A stretch of DNA of 64,000 nt from Cyanoderma ruficeps (lineage: Eukaryota; Chordata; Aves; Passeriformes; Timaliidae): NCBI GenBank assembly GCA_008694505.1, contig VZDJ01000034.1, positions 2,557,557-2,621,556 on the forward strand. The letters are read 5' to 3'. The notes beneath the pieces were generated by a model, which saw nothing but the letters and a program-made list of their open reading frames with translations, was not told where the DNA came from and did no database searches. Position numbers and translations under genes: made by a program. How positions within the stretch are numbered: position 1 is the first letter of the stretch; every line of letters starts with the position of its first letter. Below, piece after piece: positions 13,901 to 26,400 of this stretch.

Positions 13901-16900
13901 AACTGTTGATGTTTATATCTTCATGGCTGACTTTTGAAAATTTTATTTTTTTTAACCAATTGCTGGAATATAACATGTACTACTCAGCTTTCATAAGAGC
14001 ATGCTGTATAAAATACAGACTTTGTATTCAATTGCTCTTCTCATATCTCCCTCTTGAGATACAGACTTCAAACAAGCTTATGCATAAAATACAAGCACCA
14101 TTTCTCTAGACTCCTCTGAAAAAGTAACGAGGTGGTTTAGTGAAAGCACTACCTCTCTTGATATCCTAGCTTAAGGCACAGAGGACAGTTTCATAACTCT
14201 CGGAAATGTCAAGGCAGATCACCTGTGAATTTGCAAAGAGATCATCGATGAATGAAGCAAGATTTATGGCCATATAAATTGTGCTTTATTTTACAAAAAT
14301 AAAGACTGATTGAAACAAGTGAAAATTACCTTTTCCTAGAGTATGTAAATATTTAAGTCTGTTTCAGATGTGGAGCTTAGCATTCCAGAGAGATTTCAGA
14401 GAGGTGATTGTGCAACAAGCAGTCTTGAGAGCTGAGATTTAGACAGCATTCAGAGAGCTGACACAGTAATTACTGGTAGTGGTTCATGCGTGGGATTTGG
14501 TGGAGGTTGGGCTTCTTAACAAGCCCTGCAAGGGTTGTGTGTTATCACAGCGAGCACGTTACATGTGCTCCCAAACTACAGCAGTTGTTCCCCCTCCTCT
14601 CATTTTTTATATCATAATCGATGTCTCATGGTCCTGTCAGATCTTGTACACACACTGAGGTGGAGTACAATCACTTGATAACTAATCAGTGTTCTGTGCC
14701 AGCACTGTTCTAACTTGTGACTTGCATTTAACTTCAGAAATACTGAAATGGATAGCAGGCATTAGCCTTAAGGTCTCTTAATTAATTTTCTTTCTTTTGT
14801 AGATTTGTTGTTAATAGGATGGGATTTGTGAGGCACAAAAAAATCACTATTCAATACAGTGTGATCTGATAAGATGGATGTTTTATTTGGAAATTTTGTT
14901 GATAAAAAGTCATTTTAGAATTGGTGCTATATGTGCACTGTGCTGCTTAAGTCATTTTGACAAATGGGTATCTCTAGTTTTCTGCTCCCCTGAAGACAGT
15001 GGTGCTGCTTGCACTTACAGGACCATGTTATTCCTTCCTGAGGCTCTGTGTTTTTATTTAACTTAGCTGTGAAATATCTGCAGTTGCTGTTACTGGGAAG
15101 GGTCCAACTGAACTGTGTTATGCAAAAATGTCCAGGGTTAAGGTCGCTTTTTAAAGAGGTTGTCTGAAGAGGAGGAACGTGGTCTTTCCTAAAATCAGGA
15201 GGGCTGAATGAAGTAGGACTGTGCTGCAATACATAGAACACTGATTTGGCCCTTGCTCACTTCTATTAAAGTCTCCTGTCTAGAGTTATTCTGAAATGCC
15301 TGCCTAAAATATACTGATATATATCTGGGAGTGAGTAAAACAATCCCACTTCTGTTGACACAGACAGTCATGACTGAGAAAACCTCACAACTCCTAAAGA
15401 GAATGGGATTAGGTCTCACACATCATAAACATATACACAGTCAGAAGCCACTGTTTTCTTAAGATAATCAATACTGGACACATTCAAAATTGAAAGAGCA
15501 TAGCAGAGTTGTTCTTTCTCAAACAATTATTTATAAATTGCAAATAGTGATGCTGGATTGCAAACTAATCCTCAGGTTTACAGTCCTGCTCAGGAGTTTG
15601 CCTGTCCCTCATGCTGCAGACAATAATGGATCTTTCTTCCTAGAGGAAGATTACACATCTGCATAGAATGCCTGGTTTTGGGCAGATTTACCATAACCAT
15701 AAACTACTTTCTGTGTCTGTACTTCATTTTCATGCAGTACCACACTGTGAAGTGATTTTCTTGCCATGTTTGCTCACCCCTGATAGAACTGGCTCTCTGT
15801 TTTTGGTTGACTTTTTTTAGATGGAATTCTTTTGGTGGAGGGATATGGACAAATTCACATTAATATTATATGCTCGTAGTATTGATTATCAAGAGATATA
15901 AAATTAAACTGTTTTGCATGGGGTTTAGTCTGGTAGGGGTTTTTTTTTTTTTTGGTATGTTTTTTTAAACAGACCATATTGCACTTGCTGAATGTAGGAT
16001 ATCTGTGTAGATGAAGCAGAGACCCAGAGAACACCTTTTTTATAATCTTGCACTTAATTTCTCCTGTATTCACAATGCTGACTGATTTTACATGGCCCCT
16101 TCCCCTCCCTGATGAATTTCCTAAACAAAGTCCTGTGAGTCAATTTGTTCTCTAGACTGTGATTACTTATTCAATATAAAGCAATTGCCAACATGTTTTT
16201 TCTGCCATAAATGGGCAAGATAAAGCATTCTTCACACATTCAAAATAGATTTGAATATAGCAGGGCAGTTTCAGCTGAGATTATTTCAAATCACTAGATT
16301 TTTAATTTGTTTGAAATAGCTAGAAGACTTGAGGCTGTTTTAAACTATCTTAATGTTTAAGTTAGTTAAAAATAGTTACTGCTTCATATAAAAAGTTTTA
16401 GAATTCTAATTGAAGTAGTCAATAATTCTGTTTATTGGTGCAAAGACTATGGACAATAATACTTAACAGCAGACAAGGCTGTTACATGTTGGCTACACTG
16501 AAAAATCCTCAGCAGAAAGAAACTAAAATCTTTAGCAGAAAGATACAACTGAAGACAGGTACTGGAACATGAGATTGTTCTAGAAGGCTTTTTGAAAGAA
16601 CTTTTTTTGCATGAATAACTAGTAGTTTATGTTCAAGAACTGAAGTTGTGGGATACACAACTGCCATATATCAATACCTTAACATTTTTTTTCCTTTTTT
16701 CCTATGCAGTGTAGTTCTTCAAGAAAACTTACTTGTTTTGTACTTTAATTTTGCAGTCAGACTCAAAACAAGAAGTTTGGTTAAGTTTTCCAGTTGGCAA
16801 GTATTAGGACAGGAGGCCTTTCTACAGAGCTCTTTAATTCCTTGAATACTGAAATTTCAGATGAGACATGGAACATCAGGTTTGCATTTCTGATATTTAT

Positions 16901-16916
16901 GTCCTCTCTCTTGAAG
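10454..16916 (+). other. ERRFI1 intron 1, no recognisable gene
   Basis: This AT-rich stretch follows the CpG island. I see no coding exon, RNA gene or recognisable transposon in it. Short poly-T runs (about 15940-15955) and ordinary low-complexity sequence are present. It probably contains enhancers of ERRFI1, but none can be named from sequence alone. Confidence 0.55.
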
Positions 16917-16991
16917 GGAATGAAAACTGTAGGAAACCTGCCAAGTCCTGAATATCAAGGGTTGTGAGACATCCTCAGAGAACACTGTACC

Positions 16992-19109
16992 ATGTCAACT
17001 GCAGGAGTTGCTGCTCAGGAGATGAGAGTCCCCTTAAAAACCGGATTTCTTCACACCAGTCAAGGCATGGGCAGCCTGAAAACCTGCTGGAGTACCCACA
17101 GTGGATTTGAAAAGTGAGTGAGGCTAAAATTTATCTACTGCATCTTCAAGTCTGTGAAATGACTGTTACAAATACTTGTGCCAGTACACACCTACGGTTC
17201 ATTTACAGCGAAGGCTTTTTTTTTTTCTTTTTTTTTTTTTTTTTTAGTACTTTCTTTAATGTGGACCCTATAGCAGTGACATATAATTTAAACCCATCAA
17301 CGGAGCAACATTTGCCATCCCTCGGTGAGTACCAAGTGTGACACAGCCGTGGTAGGAAGCGCCGGGATTTGTCTGGGGAAAAGCCCCGCGGGCCTCGCCG
17401 ACACCAACGCGCTCCCGGCCGGGCCGCGCTGCCCCCTGCCGGCAGCTCGGGAAACTGCTCCGTTCGCCCCCAACCGGCAAAAGCGCTTTTAAATTATATA
17501 TATGATCGAGTTAAACAAAAATACACACACACGCTCCCCTCCCGTTCGCCTTGTACATAGGAGGCCTCTGAGCTGCCATTACACCTTTGACAGAAAAAGT
17601 ATTTGGTAAAAAAAGCATTTGTTCTGTTTTAGTCTTGTGCTGGGATGTTTGTAGTTCTCTTGCTTGTGGTCTCCTGAACTACCTCATTTTACTGGAGCAC
17701 TGGTCTAAAACAGTAAGATAATCTCCTACTATTGTAACTAAATGCATAAATCCACGACCAGATGAGATCTGTAATACCTGCATTTCACTACAGGGAGACA
17801 TTACATAGACATTACTTACTGTTGCATTAGAACGAATTAAATATGCAGTGGCAGAGTCATGTGCTGCAGTGTTAACTTAGAAAAGCGTGTCTAAGAATTT
17901 CTCACCTTTTTAGGGCACTCTTCCAACCAGGCTTCCATGAGTGACCACATTGCTGGAAGTTGCATCCAAGTCCCATCTCAGAAATCCAGTCCAGCTCCTG
18001 TAAGTCCCAAAAACGAACAGCCAATTTCAAGGTACGACGACCACCTCGTTCCTGGCTTTAGTAAACTGTCGTTAACCATGGGCTGTGTTTCTGAAGAAAC
18101 ACCTCCTCACATGCCAATAAAAAATGGACCAATTCAATTTCTGTCTGCGTCTTCTAATGATCGCAGCTGCAGGCCACTACCCCCTCTGCCTATATCTGAA
18201 GACTTTACTCCAGATGAGGTTGACAAAGAGGTAGAATTCCTGACTAGCTCAGATACTGACTTTTTGTTAGAAGATTATGAACTTCCTTCTTTTAAATCCA
18301 GTGCTCCGAGCCGTCGGAGCTTTAGGGGCTGTGGACAGATCAACTATGCGTATTTCGATGCTCCAACAGGACCAAAACCAAAAGATGCTAACCCCACACA
18401 AAGCCTAAATGTGTACATATCCAGTATTTGTCCCCCCCCACAGCAGCTGCACCGACGCCTGCGAAGGTCCCATTCCGGACCAGCTGGGTCTCTCAACAAA
18501 CCCATAGTAAGATTAACTGGACACTTAAACAGGTCATCTCCAACTTCTGATGAAGATAAACCAGAGATTCCACCAAGGGTTCCCATACCCCCCAGGGCTC
18601 TCAAACCAGACTACAGAAGATGGTCAGCAGAAGTGGCTTCCAGTGCATACAGTGATGAAGACAGGCCTCCCAAAGTGCCCCCCCGAGAACCTTTGTCACG
18701 CAGCAATTCCCGCACCCCCAGTCCCAAGAGCCTTCCATCGTACCTCAATGGGGTCATGCCCCCCACCCAGAGCTTTGCACCTGACCCTAAGTATGTCAGC
18801 AGCAAAGCTCTACAAAGACAAAACAGTGAAGGATCTGCCAACAGGGTCCCTTGCATTCTTCCAATTATTGAGAATGGTAAGAAGGCCAGTTCAACACACT
18901 ACTATCTGCTGCCAGAGAGACCTCCGTATTTGGACAAATTTGACAAATTCTTCAGAGAAGCAGAGGAGAGGAGCTCTAACACTGAGGTTCAGTCGTGGTC
19001 TGGTGACTGCACAGCCACCTCAGCCCCAATAAAACTGGACTCAAAACCCAGAATGGACATAGGTGGTCCCCTGAAACGAAAACACCTGTCCTATGTGGTT
19101 TCCCCTTAG
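16992..19109 (+). CDS. ERRFI1: ERRFI1 (MIG6/RALT), ERBB receptor feedback inhibitor 1
   Basis: This is a cytoplasmic adaptor that binds the activated EGFR/ERBB kinase domain, blocks the asymmetric dimer interface and promotes receptor degradation. The CDS joins 16992-17113, 17248-17324 and 17914-19109 to give 464 aa (human 462). The N-terminal CRIB-like part begins [19 protein letters not shown] (residues 1-19). A proline-rich PLPPLP is near 155-160, the conserved [16 protein letters not shown] near 173-188, and the 14-3-3-type RSHSGP near 251-256. The EGFR-binding region starts at [10 protein letters not shown] near 318, with the regulated tyrosine pair [11 protein letters not shown] (Y396/Y397) after it and the C-terminal [11 protein letters not shown]. 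The start is the ATG matching the vertebrate N-terminus; the ATG at 17937 would lose the CRIB segment. Intron phases close exactly. Identification is firm. Confidence 0.97.
17216..17247 (+). repeat. ERRFI1: Poly-T tract forming the ERRFI1 coding exon 2 acceptor
   Basis: Thirty pyrimidines (all T except one C at 17227) run straight into the AG at 17246-17247. The tract is a mononucleotide repeat serving as the polypyrimidine tract of the 77-bp exon 17248-17324. Confidence 0.9.
17345..17490. promoter_or_regulatory. Isolated CpG-rich patch with CTCF-like motif in an ERRFI1 intron
   Basis: About 145 bp of GC- and CpG-rich sequence sits alone in an otherwise AT-rich intron (17325-17913). On the minus strand, positions 17442-17426 read CCGGCAGGGGGCAGCGC, which fits the CTCF core pattern CC..CAGGGGGC. 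No exon is evident in the patch. An insulator, enhancer or alternative promoter are all possible. Confidence 0.5.
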
Positions 19110-20440
19110 TGTCTGGGAGCACAGTCTCAGCTCAGTTGTCTGAGATGGAGCTGAACATTATCATGTTACAAAGTTCTTATGGTTCACAGATAATGAAGTA
19201 GGAGCAGTTTGTCCTCTTGAGAACTGAAAAGTAGATGGTAAAGTCCTCTTATGCTGCATATATTCGATATGTTTCTTAAGATGTTTTTTGTCTTGGTATG
19301 TAAGCTGAAAACCTACAAAGATTCCACAGAAACGTGGAGGGATAGTAGTCACAGTTGGCCAGTTGTATGCTACCTACATGAACGTGTTTGGTAGTCAACA
19401 TTATTAAAAAAAATAAAAATTGATCTTTGCTTAAGAGTCACTCACAAAGCAGATGACAGACCAAGTAATGCAGTACAGGTTTTGTATCAGCTATTTTCCA
19501 AAATTTCTTTTACACAGTAATTCTGCTGAGAACAGACTGTCCTCTTTTACTAGGATGTGTCTGATAAGAAGGTAAATGCAAGATCTGATATCCACTTCAA
19601 GACTTGGCAGGCATATTGGAAGTGCATTTTGAAAGATTAATCTATCTTATAAATTAATTTGATGCTAATAGAGTTTTAAAGTGAGTTAGGTTTTGTGAAT
19701 TCAGTTGCTAGACACACTTGGCTCAATTTTGCAGTTTTTCCTAGAAGAGACTTGGACCAGCTATTGCTAAGCCTCTGCTGCTGCTCTTTTCCTGCTGGAT
19801 CCTAGAAATGTGTGAATGTGTCCTGAGCAGCCACAGGGTTGCTGTTGGGTAGGCAGTAACAACTATGTGCTCACCTAGAGTCTGAAATTATGGCTGTATT
19901 AAATACAGGAACACGGCACAAGCTGGTCTTGTGTTCTGGTTTCTGTTCAGTATTTTAGGAGAGGAGGAGGAGGGTATGAGGAAAAAGGTGATTCCATTTA
20001 TGAACAGTGTCAGTCCCATCTCTTGCTGCTTCAGATGCTGCTTCTTGCTGTTTAATTTTTCCTCACTGTGCCTCAGCCATTCACTGAAGTTCACTGAGGT
20101 GCCACGTTATCAGTTTCTTGTGCTCAGTTTGGTTACATTTATCCTCTTACAGAAAGGCACAAGAGAAAGGGTGCTCATTGACAGGGGTACAGAAGATGAA
20201 TGTGTTCCTCCTAACAGAAGTAAACAAGGTGTTTACAGTTTAAACTGCTGAATGAGATGTTTGAGCTATTTTAAAGCTTACTTTTTATTTGTTTTAGTAC
20301 AAACTAAATGAAGGTGAAATACATGCTATAGAAATGCACTGATATTTCTGCATCGTGTACAGTATTGAGTAAAAAATAATTCACTTTGTATTTTGAATAT
20401 TGTCATGTCTTGAGTTTAATAAAGTTATAAAATACTTATT
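19110..20440 (+). other. ERRFI1: ERRFI1 3'UTR
   Basis: The untranslated tail runs from the TAG stop to about 20 bp beyond an AATAAA at 20418-20423. At about 1.3 kb it is similar to the mammalian tail. It is AT-rich with several TTTA-type stretches, in keeping with a short-lived mRNA, but I did not identify specific microRNA sites. Confidence 0.7.
20418..20423 (+). terminator. ERRFI1: ERRFI1 polyadenylation signal AATAAA
   Basis: Canonical AATAAA in an AT-rich context followed by T/G-rich sequence (CATTTTGGTTTTTG), as expected of a downstream element. Confidence 0.75.
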
Positions 20441-20449
20441 TATGATACA

Positions 20450-23400
20450 TTTTGGTTTTTGCTTTATTGAATATTGAATGCAATTGCATTTTAGTTCTGT
20501 ATTACTGGAAAGTTCAAAGTTAGTAATGTTAAATGTGCAACCGATTTTGAATTCAGCTTGCATTTAATTAGAGTTAAGATTTCTGCAGAAGTGTTCAATA
20601 ACTCACATTGCACACCATTAATTTTAAATCCACCCTACTACCTGGTAGCATGGTATCTATAGTTTTATGCTGACCATAAAACACCCTGTAAGATTAAATT
20701 ATCTGGCCTAACATTATTAATGATTTTGGGTTTTTCTAGAGTCATCTATAGCATGTTAGCCACCATCACACACAAAGGAGAGGGCAGTAGTGTTCCTGCC
20801 TTCAATTTCTCACCTGGTAAAAAAAGCATTGTTAAGAGGGGAAAGAAATTGTAAATACTTACCACAAAACAAGTGTATTTCACCATAGTATGCAAGCCCT
20901 GGATAAGGTCACTGAGGACAGAAAGCATCACACAACTTTGATCCTCTGGCTCTGTATGCAGGCAAATACTTGCCTTTGATCTGGCAGTTTGGATGTTTCT
21001 GTCCTTGGGCTTATTTCAGAATAAAACAGGCTACCATCCTTGGAATTGTACTGGATGTGAAAAATGTCAGATGCAGTTTTTCAGTACTGCCCAGTCCCTT
21101 GGCTCTTACACCTTGGAGGATTGCTAAGATTGATTTAGGAAGGTGCTTAAACACCTACAGCTGTGCCATAGCCCTAAGAGCCCATGCAGATCAGCTTCAA
21201 AACATAAACAAGTTACCTAATCCTGTGCAAGGCTGTCAGTTCATATTCAGCCAACTGAAAGCTCTGCTTTCCCTCCACCCCCTGGATTTTTCTAACATGA
21301 AAAGGTAAAATCTATACTTAAAACTGCTCATATTTAAGGGGAAGGCTGCAACTCTAGGATCCCAAAATAACATAAACTCTCAGTTACACCATCACTGCTG
21401 CAGCAGATTGACACTGCCAAGCTGCAGCTCTTCCCTCGTAGACTGTTGGAGCTGGCACAGACTCAGTAGCTGCCATTCCAGTAGAACTCCATCTAAACCC
21501 AAGTCACTGCCCTACAAATCCCTCCTGGCTTTGGCTTCTGGGTCCCACTCCATTCCTGATACTCCACATTTTCAGCTTAAACATATCTGGTATAAAATAG
21601 AGCATTTGTTACAGCACCTCCAGCCCTGCATTCCAGCACGTATCTTCACTTCTGTTAGTACAGGTGCCCTAAAGAACAGCTAATGCAGCAGTTCAGTGTT
21701 TAACTAACTTGGCTGATTTATCTTCAAAATTCTGCAGTAACGAGGTCTCACTGAGGACTTGGGCCACAATTCAGTGGCTGTTTTTGTGAAGGGGTCACTG
21801 ACAAAAGCAGGTGGAAGCCTTGCATATATTCTTAGATTCCTGTGCTTTGGGAAAGAGTCTGCATGATCCAAAAACTGTATTTCGTTTTCCAGGTGAGTAA
21901 TTAAGGCTGTAGAGCTGTGGGGGAAGCTTTGCAAGTTCTGGCCAGAAGACATTTCTCTGCTCATCCACTGGCACATGATAAGACTTGTCAGGACACAACA
22001 TGCTTTTGCAACAGCCTGATCACGTTTGAATATTTAGAGTTTGGACTCACCTGGGCAAGGCCTGACAGCTTGCCTCTGAGAGCTAGATTTGACTGGAATA
22101 ATCACACTTCAAAGCAGTTACAACTTGATAAACCGAAGTTTGGAGAGTCAAGGAATTTGTGTTAAAGCAGGGAAGAAAGATGTGTGTTTGGAAAGGCAAT
22201 GATGCTCACAGCACCTGATTCAAGGAGCAGGTTACACACACTGCTCACCTGCCCTCAGCACTCTCCTTCTTGCCTCAGGAGCTCGTTGTGACCACCCAGC
22301 CACGTCAGTGAGGACTCCTTGGTGTCAGTAGGAGCAGCTGTGCTGAGCCAAAGGGGCTGTACCACAGCAAACTCCAGAGGGCTGGATCCAGCACAGCCCT
22401 CCGGTGAACCAGGATCACTGAGATGTGTCTGGCAGCAAAGCTGCTGAGAATGGGAGGAGGGCGCTGGGTGACCTCTCCCCCAGGCTCAAAACCACTGATA
22501 GCACAAGCAAAAGCACACTGAGTAATGACTGACAGCAAAAAGCATCTGTCATACTTATCCTGGGCAAGGGTTGGTGTTGCCTGGTGCTGCTTGGCTGCTC
22601 TGCTGTTTGCAGAACACCCTTTACTTGGCGAGTTTGACTGGCAAATCAACCCAGAGGAGCTGAGTCTGGCTGGTAACTAAAGGAAAGGATGTTTGCTTCA
22701 GTACACCTTTTCCTGAAAAAAAGAGGCTCTGTTAGTACTAGGCAACTTGAAAAACCAATTAGCTTAACTTCACCATATTAACTTGCTGTTAAACAGATAA
22801 AGTCAGTAAATAACACAGAGCTGTAGCTGATCATCAGCTTCTTTTGCATCACAAGGCATAAACCAGAAAGTAAACCTGATTCGGAAGTATGCTGATTGAT
22901 GACATAATTAAAATCTGCAGTCATTTAAATGTACTGATTGTTGTTGCTGTCATTAAGAGTTTTCCATTCACTCCCAGACTGCAGCAGGCCCAATTACTAC
23001 CACCCTGAAAGTGCAGAAGAGCACTCAACAACATCACATTTACTCCTGCTGCAGCCTTGGTTTCATTTTTAAACAGTCTGAGTGAAGTGTTAAGTTGGAC
23101 ATGATAAAGGAAAGCATCCTTCTCGTTCAGGACAAAGACACCAATTTTGCAAGGCCAGTTACTACAGCAGAGTAGTTGCTGAGGGTGTTCAAACCAAGTC
23201 TTGTCAAGAATTCAGGGTTAAGATGATGGCCAGATCAGTCATGGTGGAATTCCCAGCCTTCAAACACATGATTACAGACTGTGGCCCTTATAAACACTTC
23301 TAATATTATTACAAGATGTATGTTAAATACATACTCTCTGGATTATGTCAAGAAGGAAATTGGAGATGAAGGTAAACCCTCATTTTATCTGCTTGTAGGC

Positions 23401-26400
23401 ACTCTGCAGTTAGGTAACCTATTGATTTTCTTTGGGTGTACTCAGTGTTCCTGGGGTAAACTTTTGTTTCTAAAGTAGGCTAATCTTTGCATTTCCTGTC
23501 AGCTTGCTTTTCAGAACAGCTTGTATTTATTTAAAACTGAAAACATAGAGCAAATGTTCTGTTTCACACAACTTCCTGGCACTGAAAATCTAGCACACAA
23601 TGTTTAATTATACTTATTAGTATTTGTTAAATAGCACGGCAGAAATTTCTGGCTGCTGAGCTTGTGATTAGCATTTGTAAACTGAAAGAGGTGTTACCCC
23701 CACCCATCCTGCATCATAATTCAGGCCTTGCATAATCCCCACCCAAATGCCTATTTTCATCCACAGAGCTCATTAATTTTTCTGAATCATAAAATGGAAG
23801 CCACACCCGTGATTGCTCATAGACTGTTGCTATATTATTTATATATTGGTGTGCACCTTGATCCCAGCTGTGGTTAATTTTGGAAAAGGTGTTAGGTATT
23901 CCAAATTTTAAGTGGCATGCCACTGAAACATGGGAACCATGACTGCTATTCATTTCCTTACAAAGTGATTCAGAGGAAGAGATGCTTCTTTCTGAAGATT
24001 AAAACTGTCCTCCACAAATTATTAACATGTGAAAGCCACAAAGGACGAAAAGTGCAAATACACTGCCATGAAACAGCAGAAGGAAAACCACGCCAGATTA
24101 TCCCACCATACCCACTCTGAATCTGCTGAGGTTGCTAATTACTGATCACACTGAGCTATCATAACATACTAGGAGGCCCTCCATGCAAAGTCTCTGGATC
24201 AAGCGTGGGGTCATCAGGCTTGACACAGAAAAGCTTCTCCTGCCCACCACCCACCCAGGGGACCAAGGGACATGCTGTTGTTACCTATTTTTATTTTACC
24301 TCTGTTAATGTGTTTGTTATTTTCACAACCACTTCAAGGACAGGGTCAGCACTACTGAGTGCCCTGTGGAAGGCAGCTGGAACACACAACTAACCCCATA
24401 AACTTTGCAGTGGTGAGGTGTAAGGCTCTCCAGGAACTCAGCAGCTTCAAGGAAGTTCACACAAAGGAGCACATCAGCTCATGCCATGCTGAGTCCAGCT
24501 GCTCCATGGCACGGTGCAAGGGAGACACCAGTGAATAGGAAGTGGGCCTCTGACAGGTTACTCACTGCCTTGCAATCCCTGTATTGTCATCTACTGGCTG
24601 TTAAGCAAGGTCCAGAGGAAACAACCGTATTAGGCTGCACTTGGTGACTTCATTGGTCCCACATAATTTTGGTGAGTTATTCAAAGAAAGTTTTCTTCCA
24701 TCCCAGTTGCAGCCCCCAGCACTTAGAGCTTAAGCAATTGCAGTTGGGACTGGGCTGCTGTGATGCAGAATCTACAGAGTGCAGAGGCCTCCAACACAGG
24801 GCAGAGGTGAGATTACACACCCTGGCACATTCTGTTCTCATGGGATTCAATTGCTAGTGGGAGGGAGGGTTGTCTTTTCAGAGTAACTTCTCATCATGGT
24901 GAAAAACCCCAATGAACAAAAGTAATTGCTTTGTCAAAAGCCACAGGGACAGACAGCCCTATGTGAGACACTTTTAAAAATGGATGTCAGCAAGGTGTCA
25001 GTGAGCTCCTGCCTGACAGAGGCTGAGGGAGAACTGTCATGGGGCTCTGGAGAAGAAGGGCTAGCCTGAAGGATGAACTGGTTAGTTCCTGAATTCAAGT
25101 TAAACGGTTTAGTGCAAGTGTTTTGTTAAAGGCCGATAGTCTAAACATACATATTGTTAAGGGTGAGGAGACCACGTGAGGACATTTTCTTCTATAGTCA
25201 ATCATATCACAGCCCGTGCTGGATGCAATACACAATTGTTCCATGGGAACAGCCAAGGACCCCATCCCTCCACAGGGAACATTTCCAGTGGAGGAGCAAA
25301 CAGAGACAGAGGCAGCAGGCACGGCCAGCAGTCCAACCTGAGCCGGAGGTGACGAAACACAGCGCACAGGAGAGCTGGAGATTGCTCAGCCTCTGGGGCT
25401 GCTGACACCTCCCAGGCCACTGCAGGGTGCTCTGGACATGCTGCCTCTCGCAGGCCACACTTCTCCTGTCAGCTGAACTTAATTGGACCAACTTGATCAA
25501 AAGCAGTCTCCACGATAAGGCAGGATGCTGTAGCATGCCCTGGAGCAGCACGATGAGTAAGGCAGCTGTTTTACAAGCAGTTCAGTTCACAGTTTAACAC
25601 CTGAGCTTTATGTTGGGCCAGTCAGTCACCTGCAAGGAAGCAACCAATGCAACACAACTGCAGAACCCTGGCTTTCTCCAGCAGCACAGCAGGAGGCAGG
25701 TGGACTCGCTGGCTGCAGCCCTGGAGGATTTCAGGAGATTGAATATTCCCCTGAGAGGCTTCTTCTGTGAAAGATCACACACAAGTGGCCAAAACCCAAA
25801 GCCAGAGAGGCCAAAACCTCCAACTCCTCTTCATGACCTACAGGAATGTCTGTGCAGAGCAAGAGAGGAAAGGCTGCATCTGTCCTCCTCATTACGGGTG
25901 ACTGGGACAGAACCATCACTGAACACCAGCCAGGGAATGTCACCCTAAGTGCCCTTTCTTTCTTTCTTTTTGAAATTTTTATTAAAGTTGTTAATGCTCT
26001 GTAGTTTTCCAAAGAGGAGGGAGGAAAAAAAAATTATGCAGGGGATTTATTTGAAAGTTGCCAGCAAAGCCTGTGTCTCTGTGAGCCCATCCAGGGGCTC
26101 AGAGTTCATTATTACTAATTTCCTAGTACAAGCACTCATTTACCTTCTACAGGACTGAAAGGAAGATAAAATACTCCTTTGCAAAACACCATGGAAGAAT
26201 AACTGAGTAATATATCAGATGTGGTCATGAGAAAAGTCAGCACAGATAAATGCATCATCTATTGCCAGTTTTCTCAGAGACTACAAGAGCAGATTTCCTG
26301 TGAAAAATGCAAATGATTGTGCTGTGCCCATCAATGATCAGACTCATCACCACCCAGGGTAGCAGCTGCCTATCTGCCAGTCACTATCTGGCCTAGCTGG

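Noticed and set aside
17937..17939. ATG at 17937 as the ERRFI1 start
   Set aside because: The frame is open upstream to the acceptor at 17913. The exons at 16992-17113 and 17248-17324 supply the conserved vertebrate N-terminus in phase.
25154..25948. Cluster of 80-114-codon frames in the ERRFI1-PARK7 spacer
   Set aside because: They overlap each other on both strands, have no recognisable domain and no paired splice sites; treated as chance.
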